16,934 bases of DNA from JAKEGK01 sp036507695. Its GTDB lineage: Bacteria; Pseudomonadota; Gammaproteobacteria; SZUA-152. A model generated the notes under the pieces. That model saw nothing but the letters and a program-made list of their open reading frames with translations. It was not told where the DNA came from and did no database searches. The stretch is taken from contig DATCIR010000207.1 of the NCBI GenBank assembly GCA_036507695.1, forward strand, positions 1-16,934, written 5' to 3'. This document shows positions 1 to 5,095 of the stretch, piece by piece. Numbering within the stretch: position 1 is the stretch's first letter; every line of letters begins with the position of its first letter. Both the position numbers and the translations under genes were made by a program.

Positions 1-1
1 C

Positions 2-205
2 TTGTTATCCGCCGTGCCAACCATCGACAACGACGGCAGGGAAGTAATCAAACTGCGCGGCGAAATGCCATCCCCCGTCAACCCGCCCGTCGGCTGCCAC
101 TTCAACCCCCGCTGCGCCCACGCCATACAAAAATGCCGTAACGGCTATCCCGACCCTCGCGCTGTCACCGAAACTCATAAAGTCCGGTGTTTTCTTTACG
201 ACTAA
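2..205 (+). CDS. Oligopeptide/dipeptide ABC transporter ATP-binding protein, C-terminal end (partial)
   Basis: Only the last 67 codons are in the window; the reading frame is open to the left edge, so the true start lies outside and the first TTG is not a start. The visible part matches the C-terminal oligopeptide/dipeptide extension that follows the ATPase core in DppD/DppF/OppD/OppF-type proteins: a proline-rich stretch (MPSPVNPPVGCHF) followed by spaced cysteines in CHFNPRC, KC and VRCFLYD. The Walker and signature motifs would lie upstream. The full protein would be a cytoplasmic ATPase energising peptide uptake with a permease pair and a binding protein. It looks like the last gene of its operon, because a REP-like hairpin and about 290 non-coding bases follow. 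DppF or OppF cannot be decided from this fragment. Confidence 0.85.
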   Translation: MLSAVPTIDNDGREVIKLRGEMPSPVNPPVGCHFNPRCAHAIQKCRNGYPDPRAVTETHKVRCFLYD

Positions 206-432
206 GCGTCGTAGTCCCTCCCTTTATAAAAGTCCTGTAGGACGCCGGTGAGGAACGAACCGCATCAAAATATAAGTTTATAATTCCTGCAAACTGCTGG
301 TTTTGGCACAAGGATTTTTACAAAGTATTATTGTTCCAAGGAAGGTATAGGGAAATCACTGTTTAGAGCCATAACAACCAGCGCGGCATTTCCTTCTTGT
401 GAACGGAAGCTTACTATCAGCAATACAGGATG
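206..432. other. Non-coding stretch after the ABC transporter gene
   Basis: Apart from the REP-like hairpin at 237-266, I see no gene, no RNA structure and no convincing rho-independent terminator here. Base composition becomes AT-rich from about 270 on, consistent with a promoter region for the small gene at 496. Confidence 0.5.
237..266 (+). repeat. REP-like element: GTAG plus imperfect hairpin
   Basis: GTAG (237-240) stands immediately before an imperfect inverted repeat: left arm GACGCCGGT (241-249), loop GAGGAACGA (250-258), right arm ACCGCATC (259-266). The left arm differs from a perfect complement by one extra base and one mismatch. GTAG at the 5' foot of an imperfect hairpin is the known layout of REP sequences recognised by Y1 transposases. 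The 20 bases at 250-269 recur exactly, in inverted orientation, at 5076-5095, so this is a dispersed genomic repeat. It may also act as a 3' end for the ABC transporter transcript. Confidence 0.6.
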
Positions 433-461
433 TTGAGATTACAAGTTACTTAAACTAATAT
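433..461 (+). promoter_or_regulatory. Candidate sigma-70 promoter for the small gene at 496
   Basis: TTGAGA (433-438) and TAATAT (456-461) are separated by exactly 17 bases. This would start transcription near 468 and leave a leader of about 28 bases before the ATG at 496. The match to the consensus boxes is good and the spacing ideal; there is no experimental support. Confidence 0.5.
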
Positions 462-495
462 TATTCAATACGTTATAGGTAATCGCAGAAAAGAT

Positions 496-717
496 ATGGC
501 AAAGCAGGATATTGAAGTGCCGGAACATTTACCGTTCCTACAAGCTATCTGTTGGCAAACGGACGATGTGCATCATTTCACTCCGGACGAAATGCTTTGC
601 CGGTATGAAAGAGGGTGGGATTACCGGGGAGTATTGGGTGATCTTGGGCAACAGGAACGCGAGTTTCTAAAAAAACTCGCAATGAAATACAAATCGTGGT
701 TGTGGCTTGATATATAA
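496..717 (+). CDS. Small protein of unknown function, possible partner of an AbiEii-type nucleotidyltransferase
   Basis: A 73-residue protein with no membrane segment or signal peptide. It is rich in aromatic and charged residues, with a central MLCRYERGWDYRG stretch and a helical, lysine-rich end (EREFLKKLAMKYKSWLWLDI). I recall no named domain. Its last codons overlap the truncated reading frame at 707-820, which resembles the beginning of AbiEii-like nucleotidyltransferases; such overlaps are typical of toxin-antitoxin pairs. I infer that it is the surviving first gene of such a pair, perhaps an antitoxin or accessory protein. The Shine-Dalgarno is weak (AGAAAAG at 487-493), but a good promoter candidate lies just upstream. 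That it is a gene is fairly likely; the function is not established. Confidence 0.6.
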   Translation: MAKQDIEVPEHLPFLQAICWQTDDVHHFTPDEMLCRYERGWDYRGVLGDLGQQEREFLKKLAMKYKSWLWLDI

Positions 718-820
718 GATACCCTATCATCAAAAAATCATCACCATTCTGGAAAATGTAAACGCAGAACTATTTTCGCGTACAGGCGCGTATGAAACCA
801 ATAACGAGGCTTCGATCTAA
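707..820 (+). pseudogene. Remnant of an AbiEii-like nucleotidyltransferase gene, 5' end only
   Basis: In the frame overlapping the upstream gene by 11 bases, a TTG at 707 opens a 37-codon frame: MIYKIPYHQKIITILENVN, then AELFSRTGAY, then a sequence of different character ending at TAA 818-820. The HQKI-ITILENVNAELFSRTGAY part resembles the extreme N-terminus of AbiEii/AbiGii-family nucleotidyltransferases, where a similar helix precedes a glycine-rich FGGGT-type motif. Here the resemblance stops just where that motif should follow, and nothing later in the family is present. I read this as a deletion that removed almost the whole gene. The match is from memory of the family; a profile search would settle it. 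It could also be chance translation of intergenic DNA. Confidence 0.45.
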
Positions 821-1000
821 GAGATGCTCTGATTAATTGACTTCTTGTCATTCCGATCGCAGACGCAAGCACGAATACCTGAGGTAGAAAATGTTGGGGA
901 CACATTTCGAGGCTGAGTCGAGAACAGGCAGCCAGGAGCTACGCCGGGAGCACGACTTCATGGATAGAGTAAAAGGGGACGCTTCCCTTTTAATAACATG

Positions 1001-1018
1001 TGAGGTAGATTTGCCTCA
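1001..1018 (+). promoter_or_regulatory. Hairpin covering the transposase Shine-Dalgarno
   Basis: TGAGG (1001-1005) is complementary to CCTCA (1014-1018), leaving an 8-base loop. The GAGG that would serve as ribosome-binding site is paired, and the last base of the stem is the A of the ATG. In mRNA this would reduce initiation, a common way of keeping transposase levels low. The stem is only 5 bp, so the effect is an inference. Confidence 0.4.
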
Positions 1019-1698
1019 TGCCCAGACAAGCCAGGCATGTCTCAGCCGGAGTCCCCCACCACATCACCCAGCGTGGGAATCGGCGTGAGGATGTATTTTT
1101 TACCGACGACGATCGCCAAGCTTATTTAGACTGGCTGAGCGACTATGCGCGGAGGTACAGCGTTGAAATCCTTGCCTATTGTCTGATGACCAATCACATC
1201 CACATCGTTGCGATTCCGCGCACGGAAGAGGGCCTACGACAGGTATTTAAACCCTTGCACATGCGCTATGCCCAACGGCTAAATCGCGCCCGAGGATGGA
1301 AGGGGCATGTCTGGCAAGGGCGGTTTTTTTCCTCGCCGTTGGATGAAGCCTATCGTTGGGCGGCGATACGCTATGTGGAACGAAATCCGGTCAGGGCCAA
1401 GCTGGTGCGGAAAGCGGAGAATTATCGCTGGTCCAGCGCGGCCGCCCACTGCGGTTTGAAGGAAGACCGGTTGCTGACCCAGAAGCCGGTCTGGCAGAAG
1501 GAATTTGAAAGTATCGGTGATTGGTCCGGCTGGTTGGCGGAGGGTGACGAACCGGAAGAATTGGAAGTGCTACGCCGCAACATCGAAAAAGGTTTGCCCT
1601 GCGGATCGGAGAAGTTCATTCAGAAGTTAGAGAAAACAGTGGGACGGGCATTGCGTTTCCGGCCGCAGGGGAGGCCGAGAAAAGAGTTGGACGGGTAG
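1018..1698 (+). CDS. REP-associated tyrosine transposase (Y1, IS200-like family)
   Basis: A 226-residue single-strand DNA transposase of the Y1 superfamily. The N-terminal MPRQAR..GVPHHITQRGNRR is the family opening. The metal-binding HUH motif is NHIHIV at about residues 59-64. The helix LHMRYAQRLNRARGWKGHVWQGRFFSSPLD (about 80-109) carries tyrosine 84 as the likely nucleophile, followed by the YVERNPVRAKLV segment typical of these proteins. The C-terminal third is basic and would contact REP DNA. The length is usual and no frameshift is seen, so it is probably functional. ATG 1018 fits the family N-terminus; its Shine-Dalgarno GAGG (1002-1005) lies in a small hairpin. Family members nick and join hairpin REP sequences such as those flanking this gene. 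HUH and Tyr are seen; activity is inferred. Confidence 0.9.
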   Translation: MPRQARHVSAGVPHHITQRGNRREDVFFTDDDRQAYLDWLSDYARRYSVEILAYCLMTNHIHIVAIPRTEEGLRQVFKPLHMRYAQRLNRARGWKGHVWQGRFFSSPLDEAYRWAAIRYVERNPVRAKLVRKAENYRWSSAAAHCGLKEDRLLTQKPVWQKEFESIGDWSGWLAEGDEPEELEVLRRNIEKGLPCGSEKFIQKLEKTVGRALRFRPQGRPRKELDG

Positions 1699-1735
1699 AA
1701 AAGGGAAGCGTCCCCTTTAAGCCCTGCGGAGCTTG

Positions 1736-1954
1736 TCATTTCTTCCTCAAAAACTCTTCCGTCTCGATGCCCGCTTGTTTGAGTATGGCCCGCAGCGTGC
1801 CTTCCGGCATATCGCCGGGGTGATTGGGAATGGTCGTATAGCAGTTGGTGGCGGGGTTGAACCAGATCTCATGCGACCCTGCCGCCTGGCGGTCGAACCC
1901 AAACCCCAACTGCTTTAACCGCTTGACGATCTCGCGGTAACGAAAGCCTGCCAA
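1736..1954 (-). CDS. hicA: HicA-family mRNA interferase toxin
   Basis: A 72-residue protein of the HicA/YcfA family, small double-stranded-RNA-binding-fold ribonucleases that cleave mRNA and stop translation. It shows the family order: N-terminal helix (YREIVKRLKQLGF), then GSHEIWFNP with the catalytic histidine at about residue 28, then TTIPNHPGDMPEGTLRAILKQAGI, the usual last strand and helix. It is the last gene of the operon; the gap after hicB is 9 bases. The start is a TTG (1952-1954) preceded by AAGGGG at a suitable distance, and the weak codon may keep toxin below antitoxin. The gene is intact. Confidence 0.88.
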   Translation of the reverse strand: MAGFRYREIVKRLKQLGFGFDRQAAGSHEIWFNPATNCYTTIPNHPGDMPEGTLRAILKQAGIETEEFLRKK

Positions 1955-1963
1955 TCGCCCCTT

Positions 1964-2194
1964 TTAGCCGCTGACCACCAGCGGATAATCGAACGAATCC
2001 TTGGCGGTCATCAGCTTGGCATGTTGATGGCGCTCGGCTTGCGCTTCCAACAGCTTTTTGGCGACATCGCGGGCAATCTCCAGCGTCTCGGTGATGGTGC
2101 GACCCTGGGCGACCAGCCCCGGCACTTCGTCGGAGGTCGCCAGATACACGCCTTCCGGCAACTTCTCGATATGCAAATTGACAATCTGTTCCAT
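1964..2194 (-). CDS. hicB: HicB-family antitoxin without a DNA-binding domain
   Basis: A 76-residue protein with the partial RNase H-like fold of HicB/DUF1902 antitoxins: strand VNLHIEKLPEGVYLATS, then DEVPGLVAQGRTITETLEIARDVAKKLLEA. The ATSDEVPGLV core is the family hallmark. Many HicB proteins carry a C-terminal ribbon-helix-helix or HTH domain; here the chain ends soon after the core (KDSFDYPLVVSG), and a separate XRE protein is encoded directly upstream. It should bind and block HicA. The ATG at 2192-2194 has a good Shine-Dalgarno (GAGGT, 7 bases upstream), stronger than that of hicA, as expected for an antitoxin. Confidence 0.82.
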   Translation of the reverse strand: MEQIVNLHIEKLPEGVYLATSDEVPGLVAQGRTITETLEIARDVAKKLLEAQAERHQHAKLMTAKDSFDYPLVVSG

Positions 2195-2211
2195 AGGGTT
2201 ACCTCGGTGCG

Positions 2212-2553
2212 TTAAACGGCGGCCTTGTTCCAGCGCCGTGACTCGTACTTGATGATCATGCCTTCGATCAACTCCTTAATGATCCGGCGTTCCTCGGGTT
2301 CCAGCCGGGAGACGGCCTCGAACTGAAGCTTGAGGTCATCGTCCGGCCCGCGTTCATCTTTATCGAAGACCAGCATATCGGCGCTGACACTGAGCGCAAT
2401 CGCCAGCTTGCGGACCACGTCCAGCGTGGGTTGAGAGTCGCCGCCTTCGTAGCGCCGGATCTGGGCCACATGGACCCCGGCCAGTTCGGCCAGGGCGTTC
2501 TGAGTGCGGCCTTTGTCTTTACGCAAGGCCGCCAGGCGTTCGGGAAAGTTCAT
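2212..2553 (-). CDS. XRE-family HTH regulator, first gene of the xre-hicB-hicA operon
   Basis: A 113-residue protein. Residues about 5-60 form an XRE/Cro-type helix-turn-helix (RLAALRKDKGRTQNALAELAGVHVAQIRRYEGGDSQPTLDVVRKLAIALSVSADML). The C-terminal half is charged and helical (EPEERRIIKELIEGMIIKYESRR), probably for dimerisation. It lies 17 bases ahead of hicB on the same strand, so I infer that it supplies operon autoregulation missing from the HTH-less HicB. I chose the ATG at 2551-2553; a TTG three codons upstream is possible. The strong AAAGGAGGG (about 2583-2591) is 30 bases away and instead sits before a GTG opening an 8-codon leader whose TGA overlaps this ATG. Confidence 0.85.
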   Translation of the reverse strand: MNFPERLAALRKDKGRTQNALAELAGVHVAQIRRYEGGDSQPTLDVVRKLAIALSVSADMLVFDKDERGPDDDLKLQFEAVSRLEPEERRIIKELIEGMIIKYESRRWNKAAV

Positions 2554-2576
2554 GGCAAACAAAACCAGATAGCCAC
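2550..2576 (-). CDS. Possible 8-codon leader peptide overlapping the xre start
   Basis: On the minus strand a strong Shine-Dalgarno (AAAGGAGGG) is followed six bases later by GTG (2574-2576), then seven codons, then TGA (2550-2552). The predicted peptide is MAIWFCLP. The stop shares ATGA with the xre start at 2551-2553, the classic layout of translational coupling. It explains why the only good ribosome-binding site lies too far from the xre ATG to serve it directly. Alternatively the site serves the TTG at 2562 and the small frame is chance. Confidence 0.35.
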   Translation of the reverse strand: MAIWFCLP

Positions 2577-2600
2577 TATAAGCCCTCCTTTAAAATCGTT

Positions 2601-2637
2601 AGTTGAAAGATAGCAGATATGCGAGTAGAAAGATAGC
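2601..2637 (-). promoter_or_regulatory. Two direct repeats: candidate operator of the toxin-antitoxin operon
   Basis: AGTTGAAAGATAGC (2601-2614) and AGTAGAAAGATAGC (2624-2637) agree at 13 of 14 bases and start 23 bases apart, about two helical turns. They lie directly upstream of the xre-hicB-hicA operon and flank the candidate -10 box. The position suits autorepression by the XRE protein, or by XRE with HicB and HicA. Binding is inferred. Confidence 0.45.
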
Positions 2638-2641
2638 TCAA
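2614..2641 (-). promoter_or_regulatory. Weak candidate promoter for xre-hicB-hicA
   Basis: On the minus strand TTGAGC (2636-2641) and TATCTG (2614-2619) are 16 bases apart, which would start transcription near 2607. Each box touches one of the direct repeats at 2601-2637, as expected for a repressible promoter. The box matches are only moderate. Confidence 0.3.
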
Positions 2642-2683
2642 TTGTGTATTGACACGTTTTTAAAACATATAAAGAGGGGACAT

Positions 2684-2760
2684 AAAAGGGGACGCTTTCC
2701 GACCGCAGGGGAGGCCGAGAAAAGAGTTGGACGGGTAGAAAAGGGAAAGCGTCCCCTTTT
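2684..2760. mobile_element. Short non-autonomous (MITE-like) relative of the transposase element
   Basis: A perfect 17-bp inverted repeat (2684-2700 and 2744-2760, AAAAGGGGACGCTTTCC and its complement) encloses about 43 bases. The inside, about 2699-2738, matches the last twelve codons and stop of the transposase gene (1659-1698) with a single mismatch (A at 2702 against G at 1662), including the GTAG before the right arm. It is thus an internal deletion derivative keeping both ends and the 3' tail of a transposase gene. Both arms carry an extra T/A (CTTTCC / GGAAAG) absent from both arms of the full element, so it came from a sister family member, not the neighbouring copy. Its right end lies 15 bases from the sulfotransferase stop, where its hairpin could end transcription. 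Confidence 0.75.
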
Positions 2761-2775
2761 CCCCTCCTTTTCCCC

Positions 2776-3774
2776 TTAACGTTCTTTCTTGGTAACCAAT
2801 GTGGTTAAAACATTATTGACGGGTAAACCATCTTTACCATACAACTGATCCAATCCAAAACATTTCAATATAGTCTGGCCGGCCTGAATAAGTTTCGGTG
2901 AGAGTTCCTGTTGCCAGCTGTGGATGGGTGATTTGCCTTTTACGATCGTGCTGTCTCTGCCGGAAACCCAGCTCGGGATATGCAGCTTTGGCAGGGCGCT
3001 GTCGAGCGCGGCTTGGGCTGAGTCCGGATTAATAAAATTAAATAACTTCGTGAGTTCTTGTTGTGGTTGGGTGACGATGTCTTCGTAAAACACGACGTGG
3101 CGTTGGTCCGCGGAAAATTGTTTCAGCGGGACATAATTCACAATCGACCAGATTAATAATTGGCGCTCGACATAATCATCACCAATATTTTTTATCAGAT
3201 CTTCGAAAGGCTGCAAATAGTCGCGCATCAATTCCGGTTGTTTCAGAAATTCTTTTGGGTCGGTCAGCCAGTACCAGTGCTTTTTCTTGTATTTGGAAAG
3301 CGCCACGGCAAACGGATTGCGGATCAGTAAAATGATCTTTATATCCAGATCCTGGAATTTTCGATACGCCCAGGAGGCGAACAGGTTGGCAAAGATATCT
3401 TTGATGAGCAAACCTTGATAAACCAGGCGGATTTTTCGCGAATCCACAAAGGGACTGGTGAGTTTGCCGGTGAAGACATCTTTTGCGATCGCCGAGAAGG
3501 GGTGATCAACATCGGCCGGGCTGATATATTGGTGAAACGCCAGGTTTTGCATTTGTTTCACGTAGATGGGATGAAACGGCTCGAACATTTCGCGGTATTG
3601 TGCCTGCGCGTTGATGAGTCCGGAAACATAGGTGGTGCCGCTTCTGCCATCGCCGATTAACCACACCACGTTTTTATAGTTGCCGGCATAGTAGTTTGCG
3701 CGCAGCGCCGCAAATCTTAGTGCGTCGTAGGTGATATGGAGTGGTTTTTTAAGCGTGTCAAAGCTGCCTGGCAT
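2776..3774 (-). CDS. P-loop sulfotransferase family protein
   Basis: A 332-residue PAPS-dependent sulfotransferase-like protein. The 5'-phosphosulfate-binding loop is VVWLIGDGRSGTTYVSGLI, with GDGRSGTT at residues about 41-48. The 3'-phosphate-binding segment is IILLIRNPFAVALSKYKKK, with Arg 152 and Ser 160 at the usual spacing. A later VVFYEDIVTQPQQELTKLFNFI stretch is also typical. There is no signal peptide or membrane segment, so it is probably cytosolic. Members of this broad family sulfate carbohydrates, lipids or small molecules; the acceptor cannot be read from sequence. It is a single gene, divergent from rtcA. No strong Shine-Dalgarno precedes the ATG (3772-3774), but the protein starts well ahead of the P-loop, as expected. 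Confidence 0.85.
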   Translation of the reverse strand: MPGSFDTLKKPLHITYDALRFAALRANYYAGNYKNVVWLIGDGRSGTTYVSGLINAQAQYREMFEPFHPIYVKQMQNLAFHQYISPADVDHPFSAIAKDVFTGKLTSPFVDSRKIRLVYQGLLIKDIFANLFASWAYRKFQDLDIKIILLIRNPFAVALSKYKKKHWYWLTDPKEFLKQPELMRDYLQPFEDLIKNIGDDYVERQLLIWSIVNYVPLKQFSADQRHVVFYEDIVTQPQQELTKLFNFINPDSAQAALDSALPKLHIPSWVSGRDSTIVKGKSPIHSWQQELSPKLIQAGQTILKCFGLDQLYGKDGLPVNNVLTTLVTKKER

Positions 3775-3997
3775 GGGTGTTTAATAATGAATAAGATGCT
3801 AGCGTGAAACAGTTTGTACTAAGATAAAATATCAAACGAATGATTTTGTAGAAACGTTTTTCGGCCTATTACAGCACAATGGGATGTCTGTTGCTATGTT
3901 AAAAAATTGATTTCGCGGGGAAGTCGAGGAATGCGAATTACGCGCTGGAAATAACAAGCAATAAGAACTCAGGGGGTTTTGATCATAAAGAACGAAG
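3775..3997. other. Divergent intergenic region between the sulfotransferase gene and rtcA
   Basis: About 220 AT-rich bases that must hold promoters for both genes. I looked for a sigma-54 site (GG and GC separated by 10 bases in TGGCAC-N5-TTGC context), because rtcA is often RtcR/sigma-54 controlled, and found none. No confident sigma-70 pair was identified either. Confidence 0.4.
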
Positions 3998-5026
3998 ATG
4001 AATACGTACCACTACATTAATATCGATGGTTCCATGGGCGAAGGCGGCGGGCAGGTGTTGCGCACCGCCCTGGCGCTGTCGGCTTGCCTGCATCAGCCGC
4101 TCAAAATTCATCATATCCGCGCGAACCGCAAAAAGCCTGGCTTGATGCGCCAGCATTTAACCGCGGTGCTGGCTGCCGCGAAAATATGCGGCGCGGAAGT
4201 TTCCGGCGCTGAATTGGATTCCCAGCAAATTGAGTTTGTGCCGGGAAAGATCCAGGCGGGCGAGTATTATTTTTCCATCGGCACCGCAGGCAGCACTACC
4301 CTGGTATTGCAGACCATTATTCTGCCGCTGTTGTTTGCGGAAGGCGCTTCCAACGTGGTGATCGAAGGGGGTACCCATAATCCCTTGGCGCCGCCGTTTG
4401 ATTTTCTACACTATTCCTATTTGCCCTTGCTGGAACGCATGGGGGCCAAGATTCACGCGCGTTTGTTGCGGCCTGGATTTTTTCCGGTTGGCGATGGGTG
4501 TATCGAGGTACAGGTGGAACCCATTAAAAAGCTGCACCCGATTTCGCTGCTGGAGCGGGGCGAGATCCTGAATAGGGAAGCGCATATTTTGTTGTCGCAG
4601 TTGCCGCAGCATATCGGGGAACGCGAAGCGAAGATCATTGAACAACGGCTTGATTGGCCCGCCGGCGGTATTGCCATTGAGCACGTTGAAACGGCGCGCA
4701 GCCCGGGCAATGCCGTGAGTATCATAATAAGTTGTGAACATATTACCAATGTGTTTGCCGGGATAGGGCAGAAAGGTGTCAAGGCGGAAACCGTGGCGAA
4801 CCGGGTGGCGGATGATGTGCGGTATTATTTAGCGGGTGATGCGCCGGTCGATCAACATTTGGCGGATCAGTTAGTGTTGCCGATGGCGCTGGCGGGCGGC
4901 GGGGAGTTTGTTACCACCTCACCGACGCTGCACACATTGACGAATATTGCGGTCATTGAAAAGTTTTGCGAGCCGCGGTTTAAGGTTGAGCCGGTGGATA
5001 AAAAGAAATTTCGAATTCGGATTTAG
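3998..5026 (+). CDS. rtcA: RNA 3'-terminal phosphate cyclase
   Basis: A 342-residue enzyme that converts the 3'-phosphate of RNA to a 2',3'-cyclic phosphate using ATP through a covalent enzyme-AMP intermediate; it acts in the cytoplasm on damaged or processed RNA. The N-terminal DGSMGEGGGQVLRTALALSA is the family signature, followed by IRANRKKPGLMRQHLTA and FSIGTAGSTTLVLQTIILPLL. Near the C-terminus GGGEFVTTSPTLHTLTN contains the adenylated histidine (about residue 312; His309 in E. coli). Length is normal and the gene intact. In many bacteria rtcA is next to rtcB under RtcR and sigma-54; neither gene nor such a promoter is in this window. ATG 3998 is the first possible start, since an in-frame TAA lies at 3986-3988; its Shine-Dalgarno is poor. 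Confidence 0.95.
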   Translation: MNTYHYINIDGSMGEGGGQVLRTALALSACLHQPLKIHHIRANRKKPGLMRQHLTAVLAAAKICGAEVSGAELDSQQIEFVPGKIQAGEYYFSIGTAGSTTLVLQTIILPLLFAEGASNVVIEGGTHNPLAPPFDFLHYSYLPLLERMGAKIHARLLRPGFFPVGDGCIEVQVEPIKKLHPISLLERGEILNREAHILLSQLPQHIGEREAKIIEQRLDWPAGGIAIEHVETARSPGNAVSIIISCEHITNVFAGIGQKGVKAETVANRVADDVRYYLAGDAPVDQHLADQLVLPMALAGGGEFVTTSPTLHTLTNIAVIEKFCEPRFKVEPVDKKKFRIRI

Positions 5027-5075
5027 TGTTGGTTGTATTGCCGGAATTTAAACGAAATGATGCGGTTCACACTTC

Positions 5076-5095
5076 TTTGATGCGGTTCGTTCCTC
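5076..5095 (+). repeat. Second copy of the dispersed 20-bp repeat
   Basis: TTTGATGCGGTTCGTTCCTC is the exact reverse complement of 250-269, where it forms the loop and right arm of a REP-like hairpin. Here the other arm and the GTAG are missing, but a shorter related copy, TGATGCGGTTC, precedes it at 5058-5068, 21 bases earlier. It abuts the hairpin array that starts at 5096. Confidence 0.6.

Larger units (their letters stand above)
971..1719 (+). mobile_element. REP-associated transposase element with inverted-repeat ends
   Basis: The ends are near-perfect inverted copies of each other: 971-991 (AAAAGGGGACGCTTCCC then TTTT) and 1699-1719 (reverse complement, 20 of 21 bases). Each end is also internally palindromic (AAAGGG with CCCTTT), so each can fold alone. 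The right end is preceded by GTAG (1695-1698), whose last three bases are the transposase stop codon. Between the ends lies one transposase gene. The right end finishes 16 bases before the hicA stop codon, so its hairpin plus T-rich flank could also end hicA transcription on the other strand. I saw no target-site duplication; Y1 transposases do not normally make one. Confidence 0.75.

Noticed and set aside
891..1088. A 65-codon plus-strand open frame before the transposase gene
   Set aside because: It crosses the element end and overlaps the transposase start in another frame; its peptide shows no domain and no ribosome-binding site precedes it.
2649..2673. Plus-strand promoter (TTGACA and TATAAA)
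   Set aside because: The boxes are only 13 bases apart, and no plus-strand gene follows; the next gene downstream is on the minus strand.
3775..3997. Sigma-54 promoter for rtcA, suggested by GCAC and TTGCT near 3874-3893
   Set aside because: The spacing between the two blocks is too long for the -24/-12 elements and the invariant GG is not correctly placed.
4406..4782. Overlapping minus-strand open frames inside rtcA
   Set aside because: They lie wholly inside the conserved rtcA gene, have no recognisable domain and are antisense shadows.
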